The notes under the pieces were generated by a model. That model was not told the origin of the DNA. It saw nothing but the letters and a program-made list of their open reading frames with translations, and searched no databases. Below are positions 12,660 to 25,400 of a stretch of 64,000 nucleotides of DNA, in pieces; position 1 is the stretch's first letter; each line of letters opens with the position of its first letter. The stretch spans positions 3,224,001-3,288,000 of the forward strand of contig JASFXZ010000015.1 of NCBI GenBank assembly GCA_032209605.1. The letters run 5' to 3'. Both the position numbers and the translations under genes were made by a program. Source of the DNA: Mactromeris polynyma (Eukaryota; Mollusca; Bivalvia; Venerida; Mactridae).

Positions 12660-12984
12660 TAGTTATATAATGTCAGTATGATTCAAACAATAATATCCCG
12701 AAATACGGACTTAGTTCTATAACCGACTGGAACCAGTCACCTGATTACATTTAACGTTGTACTTGATACTTAATGTGGCCTCAATTTAAATTGACAAGCA
12801 AGTGATATTCACGATATCTTTGAATTAAGGGAGCACTTACACAAACCCGGCGAATAAATACATTTGACATTTTTACAAGTATATTGAGTTCCTGTTTGAA
12901 CACTTTAACTATGAATAAAACGATAACAAGTGATTGTGTTTATTGCCTCTTATTCGTACCCATAACGTCTGCGTAGTTTGCAGT

Positions 12985-13003
12985 ACAAACAAACAAACAA
13001 ACA
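12985..13003. repeat. (AAAC)n microsatellite
   Basis: Short run of CAAA units. Confidence 0.6.
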
Positions 13004-14624
13004 ATCATATTCGGATTAGATTACCAGTAGTCGTCTAAGTTTATGTACAAATTGTAAATACAGCTTGCGTCTATTGTTTATGTATTTCAAATGCATATGC
13101 TGTAAACCATTGTCTGCTTATCTGTTCAACTTTATTAAAATTATCACAATGCTTTCAATATTTGATATCATCAAGCTGAATATTAATGTTTGAGGTAGTG
13201 GTGGTAATACACTATTTCAGTGTCAAATTTTATTTTCCGAACATTTAGTAAAACGTGAAGACATATAGGAATCTCTTCTTACCTGGTTTTGTCTGAAAAA
13301 CGATTACCTTTTATTATCACATCGTCGGCGTCTGTTTTGGAGACCCGTTTGTTAACCTTATATTGGTAACTTGTGTATTTACGTTCTAGTAACTGTGATC
13401 TATGTTGGACTAAAATATAACTCTTTGATGAGTATTACAATGTACTTGTCGTATGTCCCTTGGGAACTAAGTTAAATTCTACTTAATTGTAAGACCTGTA
13501 CTCTTTTCACTTGTTACTCGACTTAATATTTTCTAGATGAGTACGACAGGTGGTATATCTATGTGATGCATTTAGCTTGCATTATGCCTCTAGAGTATTC
13601 TTTCTTGACACACCGTTTTCACGATAAGGATATATTGGACAAGCTGGATAACTGTTTATTGTATTTTGCTTGCATGATACTTGTTTAATGCCTGACCGAT
13701 ATTTAATCATACGAGCATTGGTGCACTCAGGAGGTAATCTTATTTAGATATCGTACTGACCAAGTGTTCCAAAATATCCGAACGTAGTACGCATCGTATA
13801 TCCCAACGTATAACTCGAAAAAAGTATATTTTCTTATGCAGTTTAATAAATAAAACGTTTGCATAAATGATGCGATTTGATTTCCTAAAATAACAAAGCA
13901 TAAAGAAGCAATTGGAAAGTGGCATGTACATACTTAGGTAACATAATACAATTATAAACAATGACATCGTGTTATAATTAATAAATCAAATGACCTTCCT
14001 AAACTTATTCTTTGTTTAAAACAATTGTAAATAAGTATCATACGTTTCGATATTATACATATAACCATTTGGTAAATAAAACATGTGTACTTAAACGTTC
14101 CGGTTTAAAGGACAATATACAATAAAGTTTCGACTATATATTGTAAAACATGAAAGTGTCTTAGACCTACATGTAAAATATCATCTGAGTGAGGTCAAGT
14201 ACAGCACCCTCCGAAAAGAAACATCCCGTAAACACAAATTAAAGCAACACTGTCTATGAGGTAATGAGAGAAGAAAAACAGCAGTTGAGCTTTCCCACAC
14301 TCTTTTTTTTGCAGGTCGGCTGTATAACATCAAAAGCGCCATTGGTTCTATCTTGACAGCATTTATTGAATGGACTCAATATCGCAAAATGCTTACAAGT
14401 GCTTACAGACTACTTCGAGCGGATGAAGTAATTACATAATATTCACATAATATTGAATGAAAAGCCTTGCCACAATATTTTCTCCTCATACAAAATGATC
14501 AAACTTGCCAATTGAAACTAATACTTTATTTGTATATTTTGAAACTAATCTGAAACTTCGTCCAAAGTGTAGTTTACCTTAATCATAAATTTATATATGA
14601 TAAATTTACACGAAAATGACGTCA

Positions 14625-14696
14625 GGTCGCTGTGATGTAGTGGTTAGCATAACGGACCGGCAATCCGTAGACCTGGGTTCGATTCCCGGTAGCGCC
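14625..14696 (+). tRNA. tRNA-like SINE head, copy 1 (probable pseudogene)
   Basis: Box A-like TGTAGTGGTTAGCA and a perfect box B GGTTCGATTCC. The anticodon stem ACGGA/TCCGT encloses a seven-base loop with GGC at the anticodon place (Ala-like), but U33 is C and the acceptor stem has a one-base bulge (GGTCGC against GCGCC). It is therefore probably a SINE head rather than a working tRNA. Confidence 0.55.
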
Positions 14697-14865
14697 ATTG
14701 ACCGACTTTTCGTGTTTCTCAAACTTGACTATATTTCACTATTTACTACAGCTGGTGTTAAGTGCTGTGTGGCGGATGTAAAAATTCGCCCCGTACTTCG
14801 TCCAAAGTGTAGTTTACCTTAATCATAAATTTATATATGATAAATTTACACGAAAAATGACGTCA

Positions 14866-14937
14866 GGTCGCTGTGGTGTAGTGGTTAGCATAACGGACCG
14901 GCAATCCGTAGACCTGGGTTCGATTCCCGGTATCGCC
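14866..14937 (+). tRNA. tRNA-like SINE head, copy 2 (probable pseudogene)
   Basis: Same as the copy 240 bp upstream. Box B is intact (GGTTCGATTCC); the 3' acceptor strand reads ATCGCC. Confidence 0.55.
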
Positions 14938-16309
14938 ATTGACCGACTTTTCGTGTTTCTCAAACTTGACTTTATTTATAATACATAACTTTGATATGTG
15001 GTTTGTTGATAATAGACATGCATTTAACCATCGACAATATGTAGTTCGTGTCAAAAAAATGTGTATGGGCAGTGTGGACAACATTGAGAATCAAAATTTA
15101 CGACACTGTTCAACATCATTCAAGTAGACTAGTGTACTGCTCTTTCACAAACACCTGACACATTCATCATGAGTTTTAGGTACCGGACAAATTACTTGAT
15201 AACGAAACATACATCACAACTTGGTTCGAACCTATGGCATTAAGGATGGCAATCGAATGCTCTGTCGCATTTATCAGCTGGACATTCGGAAAGAGGCTCT
15301 TATATAGTATACCAAGTCGTAAGAACATATCCACTAGAAAGATTATAGTAAATTGTATCGATTTTGCTATATACATGTATGCATATGAAATATTCTTGTT
15401 TTAATCTCCATTATCATAAAATCGAGCAAGGTGACCCGTCATTTTTATTTTATACTTTGGTAAGATACATTACACAGACCATTGTTTATAGTTTTCATGA
15501 TTTATACACACATGACGAACAGGTCCGTATTAAATGACAATTGAAATTGTTATTTACAAGTCATATAAATCATGTGCCAGCTATAAGGATAAGAGATAAT
15601 TACAGCGTTTCTACCCGCTTCCTGAGTGGCACTGATAGAGAAAATCCATCACATTAACAATGATATCCAGGTAATTATTACCATTATCACAAAACGCCGT
15701 TTTAAGTGTAGATCTGTGTGTTTATGATTAGTCCAGTATTATTTACGACAGTATGATTCAATGCAATGTAACTATGGCCTTTTTTGCATTGATGAAATAT
15801 TTGTACATAGTACTTACTGTTAACTAAGTATATTTCTGTGTGTGCCTCAGGATACGTACCATCTTATTAACAGACATATCCAATGATTTTGGTTTATATC
15901 TATACTGATCCGACTTTCTCTTCAATTTATGCCAATATATGGGAAGCAGCACTATACTATGACTTAATCAGTTGCAGAAACTTCCCTAGCGGGATTCCTC
16001 TGTCCTGCCTCCCGATCAAGTCAAATGGACCTTTGCCCGTAGTCAATTAGTAAATCGCTTGCAACGGCTCGTTTAAACTACATACATGTGCAATCCCTAC
16101 TTAGCACATCGAGTGTACTGCATAATGAATACGTTTACACTTCTACGGTAACTGTCACGCTAACTACCATATGCAATATATGAGGGTATGTTAGCGGTGC
16201 TCTCAATACATAATGATTGTCCCTCATATGAAAGCAAACATGCAGCGTATGCACAATATCTGTGTTTTTATACAATGTACCGCCCCGCAACAATATTGTG
16301 GCAGGTGTT

Positions 16310-16380
16310 ATTTACAATCAGTAATGACACAGCAGCACAACCACGGTATATAAGAGCTTGCGTGAACACAGATTTCAGTG
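16310..16380 (+). promoter_or_regulatory. Gene 2 core promoter
   Basis: TATATAAG at 16347-16354 and an initiator TCAGTG at 16375-16380, whose A is 30 bp after the first T of the TATA box. Upstream, ACAATCAGTAATGACACAGC (16314 onward) is nearly identical to gene 3; it contains TGACACAGCA, a Maf/AP-1-like site. This conservation supports a shared control of the two genes. Confidence 0.65.
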
Positions 16381-16408
16381 CGCAGTGTCAACGCCGACTG
16401 GTTCAAAA

Positions 16409-16411
16409 ATG
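16409..16411 (+). CDS. Gene 2 exon 1: start codon only
   Basis: The ATG is followed at once by a strong donor (ATG|gtaagt), as in gene 3 where the same sequence context ends exon 1. It lies 32 bp after the presumed initiator at 16375-16380, so the 5' leader is very short. Confidence 0.6.
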
Positions 16412-19400
16412 GTAAGTTTACTATACTTTAAAACTATGATGATATTAGTTCTCTATTATTCAAATATTAATAATTATGAAATGTAGAAACGTTAGGATAA
16501 CTATATGCAGTTACGAGCAAATACACGAGAGCGAGCAACGTTAAATTTACTATGCAATGTATTGTATTGGCGAACTCAGTAATTCAGTAATAATTGTAAT
16601 ACTTTATAATACTTTTTATCAGTAATAAATAGAAGGAACTATTAACTGCTGTCAATTTGCTTTAAATTACTGTTCATTTTTTTGTATCCTGTATTTTGGA
16701 CATACACATACAATTTATACATTTACATGTTTCTGTGTTATCAACGTTAAAGATAATTTATGTGCTCCATAGTTGTAACATTGTTTATTTGTACTTCAAT
16801 ATGTTCAATGTCCGATTTTATGTCGTTAAGTCAAACAATGCGCGCGAGAATTATTTATGTAATGCTTGTACATACTATTATGTTGCTTATTGTATTTTCG
16901 TAGTACTAAAACAAAATCCATACTATAAAATACCTGCACATGATAAACCTTTGCGATGAATTTGTGTCATATTTTTGTGTTAAGTATTGCATCTTTTATT
17001 ATCATACAGTGTATGATAAACAACAAAACACATATTTTTATATAGCACAAATAGATCGCGCAAAAAGATACAAACCGTTCGTTTCGACCATGTTTACTGT
17101 GATGTCTTGCCAGTCTTTTTTTATTGAAGTGGTTGCTTGCTTATAGATTTGGCAGTATAATCTAACATCGCTTCATTTTAAGTATTTTAAACATGTATTT
17201 ATTGTGCAATAATTGGAAACCATTAATTCACATTAATTAAAGTAAATTCGTTAAATAGCAATGTAAAAATAAATAATGTTCGTGAAATCAGTAAAATATG
17301 TCATTTAATGCACATTTTAGGGCGGTATAAAATATTAAGTGAATTTACAATACGTTTTGTGTTCTCGAACAAGTGAAATAATTCAATTATCATTATATAT
17401 ATGAAATGTCTTTAATTAATCAACATCGTGATAATTTAAACAACGTTAATACTGCCTTTGCGACACCGATCGTCGTCCTAGATTGCAATAGTTTTTCATG
17501 AAATTGCACCATGAGGCAATAACATTTAAATAACAATCATATCCCATGCTTTATTCCATATTGATTTCAGAGCATGATAATACTTATATAGTCTTCAAAT
17601 GTCAGATGCATATAGAAGTTGACAATTATTCCACCTCTTGTATAAACTCCTAATATATTTTAACTTTTTACGTCAGAAAATAGTATGTATCACTTTAATT
17701 GAATTTCATGACTGAATGGACTCAATTAGTTGATAACGACACTTCATACCATGCGTTATTACAATATGTAAAATAAGTATTTCTTCTTCGTCAACATTTT
17801 TCGAATACAATGCATTGAAATGACGTTTCAGTATCAACCAAACCCGATAAGTAAACCATTCTACAACTTAATATTTATTTTATATTTGTACTTTCGTAAC
17901 ATTTAGGAAACATTCATACTTCATAATTATTTCGTGTTGGATGCTTTAATGCGTAAATTGAACGATGTCACTGTCGCTGATTTTAAATCTTAACCTAAAT
18001 ATAAGCTTTAATTGTATATCAACACACGTCGAAATTACGAGCTTGGATAGTGTACGAATATCTTGAACAAACAACACGAATAAAACACATATATGTTTAA
18101 GATATTTTTGACTTGGATTGATTCTACTTTTCAAAAAAAACGTTTGTATTGAAAATAACAATGAACATGAAAAGCTGATAATTACGTTCGATCACAATTT
18201 CCATTGCTTTATAACGTATTAATCAATCATTACGACATAATATCCATTAATGGTCAGGAATCAAGGCTAAACGCCGCATATTTTGCAATTATCAGGATAG
18301 ACACAATTATTATACATGTATCAGTCGTAATGTTGTAGGAATGTAATACTATGTAATTTTAACAAATTAATATGATTTATTATTTGCATAAATACAATAC
18401 ACCCAACATAAATTATATTTGATAAAATTGATTTTGTTGTGGCATTGCACCTGCACATTTTCTGAGAAAGCGCAAATCATTAAACCAACTGACTGTACAA
18501 TGTAGTGACAATTGGTTGTGTTTTGTCATTGGTCTTGATCATTCCTTAATTATATTTACATATATTATCAGTTGCTCTTGTAAATATATGATTATACCAC
18601 GCTTACTGCAATCCATCCAATCAGCAGCCTATAATTTAACCGATTATATCGTATATACAACGTTTTATTAAATGCACGTGGACTAAGTAGGATAAACAAT
18701 ATCGTGGCTCCTGTATACATCGTGTAGAAAATACCACTCGTTACATATTCATTATACATTTGTACTTAATGAATGAAATCCGGAAGGGGTACACACACAC
18801 TTCAATTGTATATCCAGGGAGGTTCAACCATGACTGTGTTTTCATTGTTATTCGAGCACGTTGTTTATGATATATTGTTGTTTGTACCCTAGCATTATAC
18901 GATATTATCAATGGCTGTAATATTGTTCTAAGTGGATGTATTAGGTGAACTTGTATTATTACATCGTACTCTTCAAGTAAAACGCAGTGTGTCTTCTACC
19001 ACAAAACATTAAACGTCGTAATCCGCTGTAATACCGGACGAACTTTAAAGTCCAATGATGTTTCTCGGTAATTTAACCTATAATGTTCTCTATAGTGTCT
19101 ATAGTTTGCAGTGTGGACCCTTTCGAGTCACAGACTATGAACAAAAGCACAATAATTGATTGTCCATTTGGAAAACGTAGTATCCAAATGTGCCATAATA
19201 AATCGCTTAACAATATTACTCCTAATCGATCTTACATACTAACAGTAAAGTAAATGTGTGGTTGTTTTACCGTTGCGGTTTGATAAACGTTTAACTATTT
19301 GAATGCCACTCTTAATAATAAAAATACATGTTTGACAATAATGCCTTGTATAGAGTAATGTTAAATTCAAAATGTATTTATTTTTTGACAATGACAAATG

Positions 19401-22400
19401 TGATTTAAGTAAGTAAACTGTATCCACCATGTACGTATATATTGCATGTAGTAATAATAACTATAAGTATGTAAACTGTCTGCAGGCCAGAGCTTCTTCT
19501 AAAATGCGTTTTACAGAGTTCAAATTCCAGAGTGTTTACGCCATTCCTAGTTATATTACATCACGAGATGAAAATATATTTATGTATCTGTCACTTACAT
19601 GTGTGCCTGCCGTTTTGTTTCCCCCTTTTTATGAAAATGCAGGACTTTAACTGTTTGAAGTTGAACATTTGTTATATTCCTAGATACTGAACAGGATCAT
19701 TTTCGGAGTAATTCTTCTGGCTGACTTGCACCTAGCCAGCGGCGTTGGTAAGTCATATTATTTTTAAATCTTAGAAAAAGCTCAAACAATGATCACTTAA
19801 ATATCACGGGAATGATGTATACTTTGTATAAACTACAGTACTTCTGGTATTCTGATAACTTGCAGGGTGCGTTATTGTGGTAAAAGTAAGATTGTGAGGC
19901 ACGTGAAAAATGCTTAGAAAGATTGATATTGACCAAATAAATGACATATTAATAAATAACCTCCATCCAGTCTGGTTGCTACATTAGTTAAAACATCTAT
20001 ATTACTAAAGATGCAATGTAATACCAAACTAACATGGTCGTGTTTTGTCATGTTCCGCACGGATAAAACACGTACAAATCCTAACTTGTTAAACATCTGA
20101 AAATTTACTTCTTGTTTCGACGAATACGTGGAAATGCTTTATTAGTGTATTCTGTGACCATGCATATGTATTGACGTTTTAACAGTATAGAATATAATTG
20201 TGTTTATTAAATAACTATTAATTATTAGCCCTTAAACACAGCATTTGCCTCGTCCAATAATACAAAGGCCTCCTCTATAACAGTGCCAATATCTATATCA
20301 CTTTTCGGCCCGGGGCCGCTAACTTATATTGATATTGGCCCGCATTTTAAAGAATTTGATTGGCTAATTAAACAGGGCCAAAAAATGATATAGATTCGCA
20401 GCTGGAAATTCGGAAACGGCAGCCATTTTATTTTAAAGTCAGTCGTCGACAGTTTTTAGCACGGAACTAATTCATAGTTTTAGCGTATACAGAAAAAAAA
20501 CATCCTTTATTTATAAGTACATGAAGTTATTTAATAAAATTGTCAATAAATTGGCCCTGTTATTTGTCGCGACAGTCGTATTGGCCCTCGGCCTTCGGCC
20601 TCGTGCCAATACGACTGCCCTCGGACAAATAACAGGGCCAATATCAAATCACTTATTTATTAACATATATTCATGTTCGATAGGTAACAACCTGAACATA
20701 ATTGAGTATACTATAACGGGTTGTAATGATACATTATGTGTCTCTGAAATACATAATTATGTTTATGCTATTTGTATATTTGACCAAATTTAAAACTATT
20801 CAAGTCACTGTTAAGTTATTCGCATAGTTACGAAGTTTCATAACAATGACCTTAGGAAGTCAGTCTGTTTTAGTTTATATACACAATTAAAATGGAAATG
20901 ATTGGATAAAATTCACATACTCGTAATTATAAAATAAACATGAATGTATGGAAACTTTGTATACTTTTTATTCATGATTAACTACTAAAATAATGCAGTT
21001 ACTGTGTTTAAGTTCAGATTAAATGCTTGAACTATTTAACAATCCAGCGTTGGGTGAATCATGTACAGACACATGCACTACAGAGAATACAGTTTGTGAT
21101 TCTACGTGTGTTTGTGATGAAGCTTACAAAGAAGTTGAATCCGCTTGCGTTGCGAAAGGTGCGTACTCTTATATAGTTAAATTGCCGTGTTTCTGAATGA
21201 GCATTTATGTGTTACGTCTACGATTGATGTTAATGAGAAGTTATTCCGTCTGCTTTGCAATATTACTTGTTATTACTGACCTAGGCATACTTTTGTGATA
21301 CTGTAAAGCAACTAAATTGACAGATGTTAGCAATGTTATATATTTAGTTATTAAAATAACACAATTTAACGACATACTTAATAAAAAAGTTACTTATCGC
21401 TTCTTTTCCTACTCTTGGTAGTGCTAAACAAGTAGACCGTTGAGATTTTGATTTTTAAAATCGGCGGACGCGACGTTTTAACCTGTATTTTGTATTATTT
21501 GACCACATGTAACTCAGTAACAATCATGACTTGCATTTCATTAAGACCAATATTTTGATAAGGTTTCATGTTGTTCAAAATGATGTCACTATAGAGTCTA
21601 CAACAATTTTCTTTGATTTGACCACACGTAACTCAGTAACAATCATGACTTGCATTTCATTAAGACAAATATTTTTATAAGGTATCATGTTGTTCAAAAT
21701 GATGTCACTATAGAGTCTACAACAATTTTCTTTGATTTGACCACACGTAACTCAGTAACAATCATGACTTGCATTTCATTAAGACAAATATTTTTATAAG
21801 GTATCATGTTGTTCAAAATGATGTCACTATAGAGTCTACAACAATTTTCTTTGATTTGACCCTAGGTTCCAGATTTTGACCTGCATCATATTTAAACAGA
21901 CGTATTAGTGAAGTTTCATATACTTCAATATTGATTTTGTGTAAAACCATTGGTAGGCAACATTCTGAGCTAGTTTAATCAGGATTTCGCCAAACTTGTG
22001 ACGTCTACAGTAAAATAATCAAACCAAAGTCAGTTAATTAGGTTCAGGTACAAAATGCGGCCTCTAGAAATTCACAAGAGTTTTCTATGATTTGACATAT
22101 TGACAGGTTTCATGTTGTTCAAAATGTGGTCACTGTAGAATTTATAACAATTAATTTGATTTGACCCTGGCTTCTAGATTTTGACCAAGCATGGTCCAGT
22201 GCGGAACGTGACTTGCATCACATTTAGACAAACGTATTGGTAAAGTTTCATATCGATCTTGTGAAAGACTATTGGAATGCATATTTCTGAGCTAGTTTCA
22301 TCAGGATTTGGCCAAACTTGTGACCTCTAAAGTAAAAGAATCAATCAAATATCAGTAAATATGGATCAGTATGAAATGTGGCCTCTAGAAATACACACGA

Positions 22401-25400
22401 TTTTTCTATTTTTGACCCTGTAACCTAATATTTTAATATAAAATGAAAACATGACGACAATGTTTACGTCTCTGCTGAAGCAACATTTTGAGCTTGTTTC
22501 ATCAGTACATGTATCAAATGTGTGTAAGATGTTTTTCAGTTATACAGTCTGAGCATGTTTCATCAGGATTTGGGCAAATGTGTGACCTCTAGAGTGAAAT
22601 AATTAATCTTAAATAGACAAGTAAAATGTACATACATGTCAAACAGAATAATATAATGTCCCCTTTTGATCATGTCACATGCAGAAAAAGTATTGTGCGA
22701 CAGGTTTTTTCGCATCCGGAGTTTTACGATGCTGTGTTCGCTCATACGTGGATATATATAAATACCCCGATGTTGTGGGAACACAAATCGAAATAAAAAT
22801 CAATTAGTTGGTTTAACTTGCGATGTACCGAGTGTGTGCGTATGCGTGTGTGTGTTGTGCAACAGTATACGTTATATTATTACAGAGCTGTAATTTATAC
22901 AATTTATTGACAATGCTGTTATTACTAGTCAGATTGGATAAACACTTCTATTGCAGCTTAATAAAAGAGAAATTGCAACACCACATACACAATACTTTGC
23001 CTCCCCGCACAGGCTACAATATAACAGAAATGGAAGTTTTTATTTTTTGTTTTAAAATTTATGTCTAGTTTCTGTTCGTGTTTAATTGTAGTGTTGTCCT
23101 TGATTGTTTCCGCGTCCTTTTTTAAATGGGTTATTACACAACACCATCTAATTTTCTAATATTATGTCGTAACCTTGCGTTTCGTCTGATTTTACTGACC
23201 AACGAGATATATTTTATTTCCCGTCAGTTTACGCTCAATGCCTTAGTTGCATGACTGAACCTAATGGATATTAAAGACGATTTTACTGGTTTTCTAACAG
23301 ACTGACGAATTTATTAAATGATGGTGATTATAAATACCAATGTCACTGCAGGAAAAATAATTTCTGGTACATTTCATAAATACTTGAAGGAGAAAATGTG
23401 TTCGCGTAATCAAATGCATTTTATTTCAGGTTTGGGTGATACCTGTGTTGCTGAGTCTGATGATTGCATACATGTAGACAATTCAGAGTGTACGCCGGAC
23501 GGGTGCGAATGCTTAGATGGTTACTCTCGAGTCAGTGATGCATGTGAAAAAGGTACCTTTTTTGTTTTAAGTTTGCAATATATATTACTCTAGCAGTTTT
23601 TTAGATGAAAGAAATGCGAATAAAGCATATCCGTTTCATCACTTAATGGACAACACATTAATTTTTTGGAAACTTCACAATTAATGTATACTTTGTATTC
23701 ATGATTAACTACTAAAAAGTGCAGTTACTGTGTTTAAGTTCAGATTAAATGCTTGAACTCTTTAACAATCCAGCGTTGGGTGACTCATGTACAACAGATG
23801 GAGCCACATGCACTACGACGAATGCAGTTTGTGCTGGTGGGACGTGTACGTGCAACGAAGCTTACAAAGAAGTTGGATCCGCTTGCGTTGCGAAAGGTGC
23901 GTACTCTTATACAGTTAAATTGCCGTATTTTGAATGAGCATGTATGTGTTACGTCTAGGCATACTTTTGTGATATTGTAGAAATACTAAAGTGTAAGATA
24001 ATAGCAATGTTCTATATATAGTTATTTAAATAACACAATTTAACGCATTTCATGTGGAATTATGTAACTAACATTTCGAGTTAAACGGAATTTATTATTA
24101 TATACATGTAATTTAAAAATTTAAAGGATAACTTATTCTGTTTCTGATGACCATCTTGAAAATATCACTTATGATTTATCAGCAATGTATATTGTCAAAC
24201 GCTGATTCAGTGCCAAGTGAAAACATTTTAAGCATCTCATTTCCACATTCCCAAACTCAACTAGGCCGTTAAAAATGTCAAGAAGACTGACTAGTCACTC
24301 GATATTTCATCATTTTAAATACATATATCTCGTGGCAGGTGCGATTTGTTTTCTTGTTATTAGTCGATAATGATGGTTCTATTATTTAATCATGGCAAGA
24401 GTCAAGTCTTAATGAATAATTTTAAAACCAATACAATTTTAAAATGACAACGAATTAAATGTAAAACCCCAGCCCAGTTGCTCAATGGAAGAGTTTTCTT
24501 CTCGAAAGCAGAATGTCGATTTTAGCCCCATCAGCGACATATTAAGTGGTAAAACTGTTACTTTTCGCTTTGTTTCATACTGCTGGCATTATAAATATAT
24601 TAGAAGATGTTTCGACGGAATGGTATCTATGGTGGCATATTACTGCCACCAGTTAGCATGATAGCGTTCGCGAATTAATTCGTGTTAACCACTTAATTAT
24701 TACGATAATTATCTAGCTATCTAGTTAATATTCGTGATAAATTTTCGGTAAGATAAATATCATACAACTAGAAACAGGCTTGAAAGTGCCCAGAACTGCC
24801 ACCTCTTACCTTTTTATGATGTATTACACTAGATTTAAGTGGCAACACGAATATTATCTAGTTGACGACTTAATATGTTACTTAATAACTCAAATTCGCG
24901 AATTTCACTTAAGATTCGTGTTACCACTTATTTATAAATGCAAGTTTGGCTTCTGGATGTAAGTGGTAACACGAATCTTAAGTGAAATTCGCGAATATGA
25001 GTTATTAAGTAACATAATAAATGGACAACTAGATAAGATTCGTGTTACCACTTACATGAAGAAGCCAAAAAATAATAAGTGGTAACACGAATCTTAAGTG
25101 AAATTCGCGAATTTGAGTTATTAAGTAACATAATAAGTGGACAACTAGATAAGATTCGTGTTACCACTTACATGTAGAAGCCAAAAATTAATAAGTGGTA
25201 ACACGAATCTTAAGTGAAATTCGCGAATTTGAGTTACTAAGTAACATAATAAGTGGTTAACTAGATAAGATTCGTGTTACCACTTACATGTAGAAGCCAA
25301 AAATTAATAAGTGGTAACACGAATATTAAGTGAAATTCGCGAATTTGAGTTATTAAGTAACATAATAAGTGGACAACTAGATAAGATTCGTGTTACCACT

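Larger units (their letters stand above)
14561..15040. repeat. 240-bp tandem duplication carrying a tRNA-like SINE
   Basis: TCCAAAGTGTAGTTTACCTT recurs at 14561 and 14801. Each copy holds a TTTATATATGATAAATT palindrome, a tRNA-like head and GACCGACTTTTCGTGTTTCT. Confidence 0.85.
12660..16230. repeat. Family-flank block upstream of gene 2
   Basis: Holds CCTCTAGAGTATTCT at 13588, the SINE pair, and GACTTAATCAGTTGCAGAAA at 15961 that recurs at 38121. Contains no recognisable exon. Confidence 0.6.

Noticed and set aside
13740..13967. 75-codon minus-strand open frame rich in Ile, Phe and Tyr
   Set aside because: Typical of AT-rich noise; no signal, motif or splice context.
20521..20793. 90-codon open frame
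   Set aside because: It runs through the palindrome and has no family or splice support; noise made by the inverted repeat.
24475..24540. Possible tRNA-like head (GCCCAGTTGCTCAATGGAAGAG)
   Set aside because: No box B and no convincing arms; too decayed to call.
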